From positions 1 to 7,713 of the forward strand of contig DAITAZ010000072.1 of the NCBI GenBank assembly GCA_036824045.1: DNA of 7,713 nucleotides, in the 5' to 3' direction. The notes below the pieces were generated by a model. The model was not told the origin of the DNA. It did not search any database and saw nothing but the letters and a program-made list of their open reading frames with translations. Made by a program: the position numbers and the translations under genes. Below, in pieces: positions 1 through 5,255 of this stretch (positions are counted from its first letter, which is position 1; the number at the start of each line of letters is the position of its first letter). The DNA comes from DAITAZ01 sp036824045. Lineage in GTDB: Bacteria; Pseudomonadota; Gammaproteobacteria; Burkholderiales; Rhodocyclaceae.

Positions 1-817
1 TGTCCATGGCGTCCTTGAAGTCCTGGGGCGTGATCTGGCCCTTGAACATCTGCTCCCGCACGTACTTCTCGGCCAGGGCCGAGTCCTTGTTGAAGAGGGC
101 GGTGGTCTCGACGAAGCACTTCATGACCCGCTGGGCCACGTCCTTCTTTTCGTTGTAGAGCTTTTCGGTCATCACCAGCAGCCGCACCGGCTCGCCCATC
201 CGGGTGGTGTACGGTTTCATGATCTCGACGCCGAACTTCTTGTTCAGCGCCTGGGAGGACTGGGGCTCGGACTGGCACATGGCGTCGATTTGCTTGGTCG
301 CCAGAGCCTGGTTGAGGTCGGCGAAGGCGAGGAAGACCACCTGCACGTCCTTGCCCGGCTTGTCGGACCAGCTCAGGCCGGCTTTTTCCAGCTCCGCATA
401 GAGCAGCAGTTCATGGGCCCCGCCCCGGGTCACGCCCACCTTCTTGCCTTTCAGGTCGGCCAGGGTCTTGATGCCGCTGTCCACCCCCGCCACCACCCGG
501 GCACCGCCCTTGGCAAACCCGGCCACCGTGAAGATGGACACGCCGTTGGCGCGGCCGGAGATGGCCCCATCGGAAGCAAGCGCGGCGATGTCGATCTCGC
601 CGGCCACAATGGCAGGCATGATGTCCGGCCCCTTGGGGAACATGCGCTCTTCCACCTTCAGGTTGTATTTGCCACAGTACTCCTTCATGTACGAGACAGC
701 GCCGTAGTGGGCAAACTTGAGGTTGCCCAGCCTGACCACGTCCGGCGTCTGGGCTTGCGCGGCCAGGGGGCTCAACAGGGTCAGCACGGCGGCGGCAAAA
801 GGCAATCGACTGCGCAT
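1..817 (-). CDS. ABC transporter periplasmic substrate-binding protein, NMT1/SsuA/TauA-like (3' end outside window)
   Basis: Reading leftward, 272 codons are present without a stop and the gene runs off the left edge. The start is an ATG at 817, preceded by a good Shine-Dalgarno (GGAGGA at 830-825, 7 nt away). Residues 1-22 form a Sec signal peptide: basic MRSR, a hydrophobic core, and a likely cleavage after AQA. The mature part has the style of the nitrate/sulfonate/taurine binding proteins (NMT1/THI5-like fold). A strand ending in RLGNLKFAHYGA is followed by PDIMPAIVAGEIDIAAL (about 65-80), the lobe-joining TLADLKGKKVGVTRGGAHELLL (about 118-139) and ATKQIDAM (about 173-180). Family members usually have about 310-340 residues, so roughly 40-70 are missing. 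Permease and ATPase genes would be expected further left but are not visible. The ligand cannot be told from sequence. The 149-bp gap to the divergent DUF123 gene shows no convincing promoter. Confidence 0.85.
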   Translation of the reverse strand, partial: MRSRLPFAAAVLTLLSPLAAQAQTPDVVRLGNLKFAHYGAVSYMKEYCGKYNLKVEERMFPKGPDIMPAIVAGEIDIAALASDGAISGRANGVSIFTVAGFAKGGARVVAGVDSGIKTLADLKGKKVGVTRGGAHELLLYAELEKAGLSWSDKPGKDVQVVFLAFADLNQALATKQIDAMCQSEPQSSQALNKKFGVEIMKPYTTRMGEPVRLLVMTEKLYNEKKDVAQRVMKCFVETTALFNKDSALAEKYVREQMFKGQITPQDFKDAMD

Positions 818-966
818 GGGTACATCCTCCCGAACAGGTAATGGGGCAGCAGGGTAAACGCTCACGCGCACCCGCCCGCATTGGCGGAAACCCGGACGGG
901 CTCCGGAACACGGCAGGGCGCGTCATTTCCGGCACAATGATCATCTGCCCTTGCCCTTCCCGCAAC

Positions 967-1368
967 ATGGACGGCTCCACTGACCGCGCCGCACCCGTCA
1001 CCTACCAGTTGACGCTGCATCTGCCCCGGCCGACGCGCGTCCAGGTGGGGCGGCTGGGCACCTTCGACTTTCCCGCCGGCCAATATATCTATACAGGCAG
1101 CGCCCGGCGGGCCCTGGAGGCGCGCATCCGCCGCCATCTTTCCCGCGCCAAGCGCATGCACTGGCACATCGACTACCTGCTGGCGGCCCCGGGGGTCAGC
1201 GTGGTGGCGGTCACCCGCAGCCACGCGCCCGAATGCGCGCTCAACGCCGCAACTCCAGGCCGGATTGTCGCCCCGGGCTTTGGCGCCAGCGACTGCCGGC
1301 AGGGCTGTGGCAGCCACCTCAAGTGGCAGCAGCCTGCTCACGACCCCGTTGCGGACAGTGAGTCTTAA
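967..1368 (+). CDS. DUF123 / Uri superfamily GIY-YIG-like nuclease-fold protein
   Basis: A 133-residue protein with the features of DUF123. An N-terminal strand TYQLTLHLPRP is followed by a GIY-YIG-like segment FPAGQYIYTGSA (residues 35-46), then RRALEARIRRHL, the family signature KRMHWHIDYLL (62-72), and a C-terminal GFGASDCRQGCGSHL (104-118) with Cys90, Cys110 and Cys114. DUF123 occurs alone or fused to endonuclease III in other prokaryotes; a nucleic-acid role is presumed but not established. The frame is open from an ATG at 841, but residues encoded before 967 resemble nothing in the family. I therefore chose the ATG at 967, which leaves ten residues before the conserved domain. No clear Shine-Dalgarno precedes 967, nor the alternative ATG at 937, so the start is uncertain. 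The gene stands alone, divergent from the binding-protein gene, with a terminator 116 bp after its stop. Confidence 0.75.
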   Translation: MDGSTDRAAPVTYQLTLHLPRPTRVQVGRLGTFDFPAGQYIYTGSARRALEARIRRHLSRAKRMHWHIDYLLAAPGVSVVAVTRSHAPECALNAATPGRIVAPGFGASDCRQGCGSHLKWQQPAHDPVADSES

Positions 1369-1483
1369 CCGGGCCCGCCACGCACCCCTGCCTGCCCATG
1401 CGATTCATCAGGAACCGGTCACGCGGTTGTCGGCGCGGCCCACCTTCCGCTGTCGGAAACTGACCTACATTTGAGCACAGCAA

Positions 1484-1511
1484 CTGTCGCCTTGAGCCGA
1501 CAGGTTTTTTT
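1484..1511 (+). terminator. Rho-independent terminator after the DUF123 gene
   Basis: A 6-bp stem CTGTCG/CGACAG (1484-1489 and 1498-1503) with an 8-nt loop is followed by G and then seven T (1505-1511). The T-run lies on the plus strand only, so it stops rightward transcription from the DUF123 gene. The hairpin is specific to the first repeat module; the second module has no equivalent. Confidence 0.65.
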
Positions 1512-1515
1512 CCAC

Positions 1516-1524
1516 TTATCCACA
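1516..1524 (+). promoter_or_regulatory. DnaA box, perfect match (module 1)
   Basis: TTATCCACA matches the strong R1-type DnaA-box consensus (TTATNCACA) exactly. It sits 65 nt from the start of module 1. A degenerate box, TTTTCCACT (1508-1516, 7 of 9), overlaps its first base. Confidence 0.6.
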
Positions 1525-1538
1525 GGCTGTCCCGGGAC

Positions 1539-1561
1539 TTTTCCACTCAAACTGTGGATTT
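1539..1561. promoter_or_regulatory. Pair of degenerate DnaA-type boxes facing each other (module 1)
   Basis: TTTTCCACT on the plus strand (1539-1547) and TGTGGATTT (1553-1561, AAATCCACA on the minus strand) each match the consensus at 7 of 9 positions. They form TCCAC-N7-GTGGA. The same pair at the same spacing occurs in module 2. Confidence 0.4.
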
Positions 1562-1638
1562 TCCATCGCTGACCCGGGCACCAAAGGCGGGCACTCACCC
1601 CCTTTTTTGCAACAAGTCACGTTTCAGCACTCACTTAC

Positions 1639-1659
1639 AACTTGACGGAAAAACAAGTT
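1639..1659. repeat. Inverted repeat AACTTG-N9-CAAGTT
   Basis: A perfect 6-bp inverted repeat around an A-rich 9-nt centre, within the AT-rich part between the two modules. It could be an operator-like site or chance. No T-tract follows, so it is not a terminator. Confidence 0.35.
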
Positions 1660-1795
1660 ATTGCGCCGCAACTTATGTCGAACAGCTATCCCGGAAAGCG
1701 CACAAAACCAATACCGGCGTGTCAAGCACTATATTTTACCCGCCTGAGGCAGCGCATTGCGCCACAGCGTCTGTCAGCACCCAAACCGTTCCGCG

Positions 1796-1905
1796 TGTCA
1801 GAAACTGCCCTACATTTGTGCAACGCAATTGAAACATTGAGGACAAAGGGAAATTTCAGGTTATCCACACCCAGTCCCTAAGCTTGTCCACGGGAACTGT
1901 GGATT
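1796..1905 (+). repeat. Direct-repeat module, copy 2 (110 bp, contains DnaA-type boxes)
   Basis: This is the second copy of the module at 1451-1560, exactly 345 bp downstream and with no insertion or deletion between the copies. The head, the TTATCCACA at 1861 and the TCCAC-N7-GTGGA pair (1887-1903) are kept at the same offsets. Identity falls to 5-6 of 10 between these blocks, as expected if the blocks are under selection. Confidence 0.8.
1861..1869 (+). promoter_or_regulatory. DnaA box, perfect match (module 2)
   Basis: TTATCCACA, identical to the box at 1516-1524 and at the same offset (65 nt) in its module. It lies just after an AT-rich stretch (1801-1860). Confidence 0.6.
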
Positions 1906-1906
1906 T
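1884..1906. promoter_or_regulatory. Pair of degenerate DnaA-type boxes facing each other (module 2)
   Basis: TTGTCCACG on the plus strand (1884-1892) and TGTGGATTT (1898-1906, minus-strand AAATCCACA) each match the DnaA-box consensus at 7 of 9 positions. The spacing is the same as in the pair at 1539-1561. Confidence 0.4.
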
Positions 1907-1924
1907 CGCCCGGAAGCACCAGCC

Positions 1925-1933
1925 TGTGGATAA
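1925..1933 (-). promoter_or_regulatory. DnaA box, perfect match, reverse orientation
   Basis: TGTGGATAA on the plus strand is TTATCCACA on the minus strand. It lies 19 nt beyond the last box of module 2 and has no equivalent after module 1, so the right-hand cluster has four boxes within 73 bp. Confidence 0.6.
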
Positions 1934-2053
1934 GTCGTGCATAAGCCTGTTGACAGGGCGGGGAAGGAATGTGAACAGCCCGCCGCGCCGGCCGCCAAGC
2001 GGCATCCGGACGGGGCTTGCGGGAGGACAGGGCTGTGGACGGCGCAGTCGGCG

Positions 2054-2512
2054 TCACCTCGCCGGAGAGCGGCCCATGCGCCGTTGGATTTCCGCAACAT
2101 GTTCCGCCTCTTCGACAGCGAATTCCTCGGCCATGGCCTGCACCCGGGGATCGCGGGTCGTGGTGGCAATCGTGGCATAGAACGCCAGCCCGCGTTGTTC
2201 GCTCTCCAGGGCCAGTTCCATGGCGGCGGGCACGTCCATCAGGCCATCCACGCCCCACCAGCTCGCCGCCTCCGGGGATTCGCCGTCCGGCCAGTCATAG
2301 CCTTCGGCGGGGAGTTCCGACACGTGCCGAAAGCCGGAACGGGCGAGCGCCTCGTTCAGGTGCAGGCGGGCATAGTCCGCCATCTGGCGGAAAAAGGCGG
2401 AAACCTCGGCGTTGCCCAGCGTGTCCAGGTGCTCGGCCAGTTCGTCGAAACGGCGGGCGGATTCCGCCTCCAGGCGGATGGCGTGGGCGAGAAAGTGGCG
2501 AATGCCTTCCAT
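2054..2512 (-). CDS. Ferritin-like / rubrerythrin-superfamily diiron protein of the fix operon
   Basis: A 152-residue, all-helical protein without a signal peptide, predicted cytoplasmic. Four helices of a ferritin-like bundle can be read: about 3-31 (LEAESARRFDELAEHL), 34-58, 94-118 (ELALESEQRGLAFYATIA) and 121-146 (AEEFAVEEAEHVAEI). Likely metal ligands are Glu17, Glu105 and the ExxH of helix 4 (Glu135, His138). In helix 2 the expected ExxH reads Ala48-x-x-His51, so one carboxylate appears to be missing; Asp46 is nearby. A loop of about 35 residues (60-94) holds several Trp and Pro. The start ATG lies 9 nt after the fixX stop, with GGGGAG 4 nt upstream, so it is the last gene of the fixABCX operon. 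A role in iron supply or in protection against oxygen or peroxide would fit nitrogen fixation, but this is inference. There is no rubredoxin domain, so it is not a classical rubrerythrin. Confidence 0.8.
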   Translation of the reverse strand: MEGIRHFLAHAIRLEAESARRFDELAEHLDTLGNAEVSAFFRQMADYARLHLNEALARSGFRHVSELPAEGYDWPDGESPEAASWWGVDGLMDVPAAMELALESEQRGLAFYATIATTTRDPRVQAMAEEFAVEEAEHVAEIQRRMGRSPAR

Positions 2513-2521
2513 GGCGCTCCC

Positions 2522-2824
2522 CTAGCCGAATTTGAACAGGATGCCGAAGCCGCCCCGGGGGTAATTCCAGTCCACGTTGTCGGCCGGGCAGACCAAGCGA
2601 CAGGTGCCGCATTCCAGGCAGCCGTCGGTGACCAGATCCACCCCGCCGGGCTCGGCCCGCCAGCAGCCCGCGGGACAGCACACGGCGCAGGGCTTGAGGG
2701 CGCAGGCAGCGCAAACCCCCGCATCCTGGATCTTGATGTGCGGACGGCCCGCATCCACCCGGTAGCGGTTCTGGAACAGCTTTTCTTCCACGTTGACCAC
2801 GGGAAGCTCGGCGGGTGCATTCAT
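2522..2824 (-). CDS. fixX: FixX, ferredoxin-like iron-sulfur protein of the FixABCX complex
   Basis: A 100-residue protein that serves as the iron-sulfur subunit beside FixC, passing electrons toward quinone. The Cys-rich first half has C38, C41, C46, C49, C50 and C54, ending in CPAGC. It is followed by CLECGTCRLVCP with C69, C72, C75 and C79. Relatives of this type carry 4Fe-4S centres on these residues. The C-terminal WNYPRGGFG (86-94) is the typical FixX/ETF-quinone oxidoreductase ending. The length is normal for FixX. The start overlaps the fixC stop by 4 nt (ATGA), and GAGGG lies 7 nt upstream within fixC, which favours coupled translation. Downstream, the ferritin-like gene begins after 9 nt. 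Confidence 0.95.
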   Translation of the reverse strand: MNAPAELPVVNVEEKLFQNRYRVDAGRPHIKIQDAGVCAACALKPCAVCCPAGCWRAEPGGVDLVTDGCLECGTCRLVCPADNVDWNYPRGGFGILFKFG

Positions 2825-4122
2825 TTGAAAGCCCTCAGGAACTGGTAGGCGTCACCCAGCAGGCCGAGCAAGCCCCTGCGACTGCGCAACTGGGCCAGGA
2901 TGCGGCTTTGCTTGGCGGCCTTGGGCTCGCCGTCTACGGTCAGCATCTGCCGGGCCGCATCGCCGAGGAAGCGGGGATACATCTGCAACAGGTGGGGCCG
3001 GCTCTCCAGCACCTCGGGCAGGTGCTGGTATTTTTTCAGGTCGGCCATGACGAAGCTGCTGTCGAGGCGCCCCTTGTAATCGGCCAGGTTGGCTGCGCTG
3101 AAGGGCTTTCCGGCCTGTTTGAGGGCCACCAGCGTCTCGGCGGCCAGCCGGCCGGTGGTCATGGCCAGGTTGGAGCCTTCCCGATGCACGGCGTTCACGA
3201 AGCCGGCGGAATCCCCCACCACCAACCAGCCGTCTCCGTAGAGCTGGGGCAGCGCCTTGTAGCCGCCCTCCGGGATGAGGTGGGCGGCGTACTCCTTGAG
3301 TTCGGCGCCGGCAATGAGCGGCCGCACCGAGGGATGGCGTTTCAGGCCTTCAAGCAACTGATAGGGGGTGACGGACTGCCGGGCCATGTCGGAGAGCAGA
3401 CAGCCGATGCCGATGGAGAGGGAATCCTTGTTGGTATAGAGGAAGCCCGTGCCCACCATGCCGCGGGTAATGGCGCCGGCGATCTCGATCACCACACCCT
3501 GGCTGCCGGTCAGCCCGAAGCGGGCCTCGATGGTTTCCTTGGGCAGATAGAGCGTTTCCTTGACTGCCAGCGCCATGTCCGCCGCGCGCACCGACTTGCG
3601 CAACCCCGCCCGGGTACCGAGCAGTGCGTTGGCCCCATCGGCCAGGATGACGCAGTCGGCCAGGATGTCGCCCTTGGCGCGCTCGGTGCGCACGCCGATG
3701 ACCTTGCCCGCTTCGTCCCGCAGCAATGCGCTGACCGTGGTCTCGCAGATCACCGTGGCGCCGGCCTTCTTCACCCGATCGTTGAACCATCGGTCGAAGC
3801 GGGCGCGGACGATGGTGTAGCGGTTGTAGGGCTCCTGGGAAAAGCGCTCGTCCCGATGGCTCATGCCGGTGCAGGCGGCGGCCTCATCCATCAGCCACAT
3901 GCGCTGTTCCACCACATGCCGTTCCAGCGGAGCGCTATCGCGGAAATCCGGGATGATGCGCTCCAGCGCATCGGCGTAGAGGATCGCCCCCTGCACGTTC
4001 TTGGTTCCCGGCGATTCGCCCCGCTCCAGTTGCAGGACGGAGAGCCCGGCCTGGGCAAGCGTGTAGGCGGCTGCATTGCCGGAAGGCCCGGCGCCCACCA
4101 CGATCACATCAAAGCGTTCCAT
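2821..4122 (-). CDS. fixC: FixC, FAD-dependent ETF-quinone oxidoreductase subunit
   Basis: A 433-residue flavoprotein that takes electrons from FixAB and, with FixX, reduces membrane quinone. An N-terminal FAD dinucleotide fold is clear: DVIVVGAGPSGNAAA (5-19, GxGxxG) and Glu33 closing the second strand. The second FAD motif, GDGWLVVGDSAGFVNAVHREG (296-316), is followed by GSNLAMTTGRLAAE (316-329). As in bacterial FixC, the iron-sulfur domain is separate and sits on fixX. The length is normal for the family. The ATG at 4122 shares its A with the fixB stop (TGATG), and GGGGAGG lies 7 nt upstream. An in-frame GTG at 4125 would add one residue but places the Shine-Dalgarno only 4 nt away, so I prefer the ATG. 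The stop overlaps the fixX start. Confidence 0.95.
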   Translation of the reverse strand: MERFDVIVVGAGPSGNAAAYTLAQAGLSVLQLERGESPGTKNVQGAILYADALERIIPDFRDSAPLERHVVEQRMWLMDEAAACTGMSHRDERFSQEPYNRYTIVRARFDRWFNDRVKKAGATVICETTVSALLRDEAGKVIGVRTERAKGDILADCVILADGANALLGTRAGLRKSVRAADMALAVKETLYLPKETIEARFGLTGSQGVVIEIAGAITRGMVGTGFLYTNKDSLSIGIGCLLSDMARQSVTPYQLLEGLKRHPSVRPLIAGAELKEYAAHLIPEGGYKALPQLYGDGWLVVGDSAGFVNAVHREGSNLAMTTGRLAAETLVALKQAGKPFSAANLADYKGRLDSSFVMADLKKYQHLPEVLESRPHLLQMYPRFLGDAARQMLTVDGEPKAAKQSRILAQLRSRRGLLGLLGDAYQFLRAFK

Positions 4123-5255
4123 CACGCCCCCTCCCCGGCCGCCGCGCCGCTTGCTGCTTCCGCCCGCCGCGCCCGCGCCTGGGCCAGGCGGCGAGCAAAG
4201 GCCGCCTTGAGCGCCGGCAGCAGTTCCAGGGCGTTGCCCACCAGCGCATAGTGGGCAAAGTCGAAAATCGGTGCATTCGGGTCGGTATTGATGGCGGCGA
4301 TCACATCCGCCCCCTCCATTCCCACCCGGTGCTGAACGGCGCCGGAAATGCCGGCGGCGATGTAGAGCTTGGGCCGCACGGTCTTGCCGGACTGACCGAC
4401 CTGGCGCTCGGCGTCAGCCCAGCCCGCGTGCACGGCCGGCCGGCTGGCCCCCACTTCGGCCCCCAGTTCCCGCGCCAGATCGAACAGCATCTGGAAGTTC
4501 TCCGGCTTGGCCATGCCCCGCCCACCGGAGACGATGAAGTCGGCAAAAGGCAGTTGCGGCTTGTCCGCCACCGCGTCGGGGATGAAATCCAGCACCTTGG
4601 TCACCACCTGCTCCTCGGCCAGGGCCAGGGGGTGCTCGACAATCTGCCCGGTGCGCGCCGCGTCCCGCGTCGGCAGGGGCATCACCCGCGGCCGCACGGT
4701 GGCCATCTGCGGCCGGGTGGCAAGGTTGACGATGGTGCACATCAGGCTGCCGCCGAAGGTGGGGCGGCTGGAAAGCAGCGAACGGTCGGAACTGTCGATG
4801 TCCAGCCCGGTGCAGTCGGCGGTGAGGCCGGTGAGCAAGGTGGTGGCCACCGCTCCGGCCAGATCCCGCCCCTGGGTCGTGGCACCCAGCAGCAGCACCT
4901 CCGGCTGGTAGACGTTCACCAGCTCGGTCATGCCCGCGGTGTAGGGCTGGTTGCGGTAATCGGCGAGCACCGGGCTTTGCATCAGGTAGCACAGATCGGC
5001 GCCGTAGCGGATGGCTTCGTCCGCCACCACGCGGATGGCGGGATCGGGCCCGCCCAGCACCACCCCCGCCAGGGGGACACCCAGCTTGTCCGCCAGTGCG
5101 CGGCCCTTGCCGAGCAACTCCCACGCCACCGGGTGGGCGTGGCCATGCTCGTGCTCCACGAACACCCACACGCCCCGGTAGCTCTTGAAGCGCTCCGGCA
5201 ACACCCGCTTGGGTTTCTTGAGCGGCTTTTGCGCCGTATCCAGGGCGTCGCTCAT
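4122..5255 (-). CDS. fixB: FixB, electron-transfer flavoprotein alpha subunit
   Basis: A 377-residue protein that pairs with FixA to form the flavoprotein that splits NADH electrons. The N-terminal ETF domain begins near 27 (YRGVWVFVEHEHG) and includes LLLGATTQGRDLAGAVA (121-137). The C-terminal FAD domain has every expected block: VSGGRGMAKPENF (242-254), GAEVGASRPAVHAGW (265-279), QVGQSGKTVRPKLYIAAGISGA (285-306) and AINTDPNAPIFDFAHYALVG (321-340). The first 26 residues and the last 25 or so (Ala/Arg-rich) are extra and low in complexity. The start ATG overlaps the fixA stop by 4 nt (ATGA), with GGAGA 7 nt upstream inside fixA. Conserved FAD contacts appear intact. The FixABCX family assignment rests on the gene order as well as the motifs. 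Confidence 0.95.
   Translation of the reverse strand: MSDALDTAQKPLKKPKRVLPERFKSYRGVWVFVEHEHGHAHPVAWELLGKGRALADKLGVPLAGVVLGGPDPAIRVVADEAIRYGADLCYLMQSPVLADYRNQPYTAGMTELVNVYQPEVLLLGATTQGRDLAGAVATTLLTGLTADCTGLDIDSSDRSLLSSRPTFGGSLMCTIVNLATRPQMATVRPRVMPLPTRDAARTGQIVEHPLALAEEQVVTKVLDFIPDAVADKPQLPFADFIVSGGRGMAKPENFQMLFDLARELGAEVGASRPAVHAGWADAERQVGQSGKTVRPKLYIAAGISGAVQHRVGMEGADVIAAINTDPNAPIFDFAHYALVGNALELLPALKAAFARRLAQARARRAEAASGAAAGEGA

Larger units (their letters stand above)
1451..1560 (+). repeat. Direct-repeat module, copy 1 (110 bp, contains DnaA-type boxes)
   Basis: It aligns without gaps to 1796-1905 at 78 of 110 positions (hand count). The best-conserved parts are the head (TGTCRGAAACTG followed by CCTACATTTG), TTATC-CACA at offset 65, TCCAC at offset 91 and ACTGTGGATT at the end. 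TCCAC and GTGGA form an inverted repeat with a 7-nt spacer at 1542-1558. The middle, where this copy carries a terminator hairpin, is the least conserved part. Confidence 0.8.
1369..2053. other. Gene-free region with AT-rich segments and clustered DnaA boxes
   Basis: No reading frame here resembles a protein. The stretch lies between the stop of the rightward DUF123 gene and the stop of the leftward ferritin-like gene, so it is not an obvious promoter for either. By hand count 1621-1740 is about 45% GC and 1801-1860 about 42%, against well over 60% in the genes around it. It holds three perfect DnaA boxes, at least five 7-of-9 matches, two copies of a 110-bp module, one terminator and several small inverted repeats (1639-1659, 1946-1957, 1991-2003). 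Positions 1369-1450 are GC-rich and show nothing. No T-tract terminator was found downstream of the leftward operon ending at 2054. A DnaA-binding locus is the best reading; whether it starts replication, titrates DnaA or regulates something is not known. Confidence 0.6.

Noticed and set aside
1720..1735. Sigma-70 promoter elements (reverse TTGACA at 1725-1720, TATATT at 1730-1735)
   Set aside because: Neither has a partner element at 16-18 bp, and no gene lies downstream in the fitting direction.
1554..1881. Two overlapping plus-strand open frames of about 80-90 codons in the AT-rich region
   Set aside because: They have no Shine-Dalgarno and no family-like sequence, they overlap each other in different frames, and they run over the DnaA-box modules.
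1946..1957. Small palindrome CCTGTTGACAGG as terminator of the leftward operon
   Set aside because: The stem is only 4 bp with a workable loop and no T-run follows on the minus strand.
1991..2003. Short GCCGC-CAA-GCGGC hairpin
   Set aside because: A 5-bp GC-rich stem is common in such DNA, and no T-tract or conserved context is present.
4123..4125. GTG at 4125 as the fixC start
   Set aside because: It is only one codon upstream of the ATG at 4122 and sits too close (4 nt) to the Shine-Dalgarno; it cannot be fully excluded.
2815..4251. Long open frame on the plus strand opposite fixC
   Set aside because: It is antisense to a clear FixC and its sequence is Gly/His/Ala-rich as expected from a GC-rich shadow. 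Similar frames opposite fixB, fixA and ccoG were rejected for the same reason.
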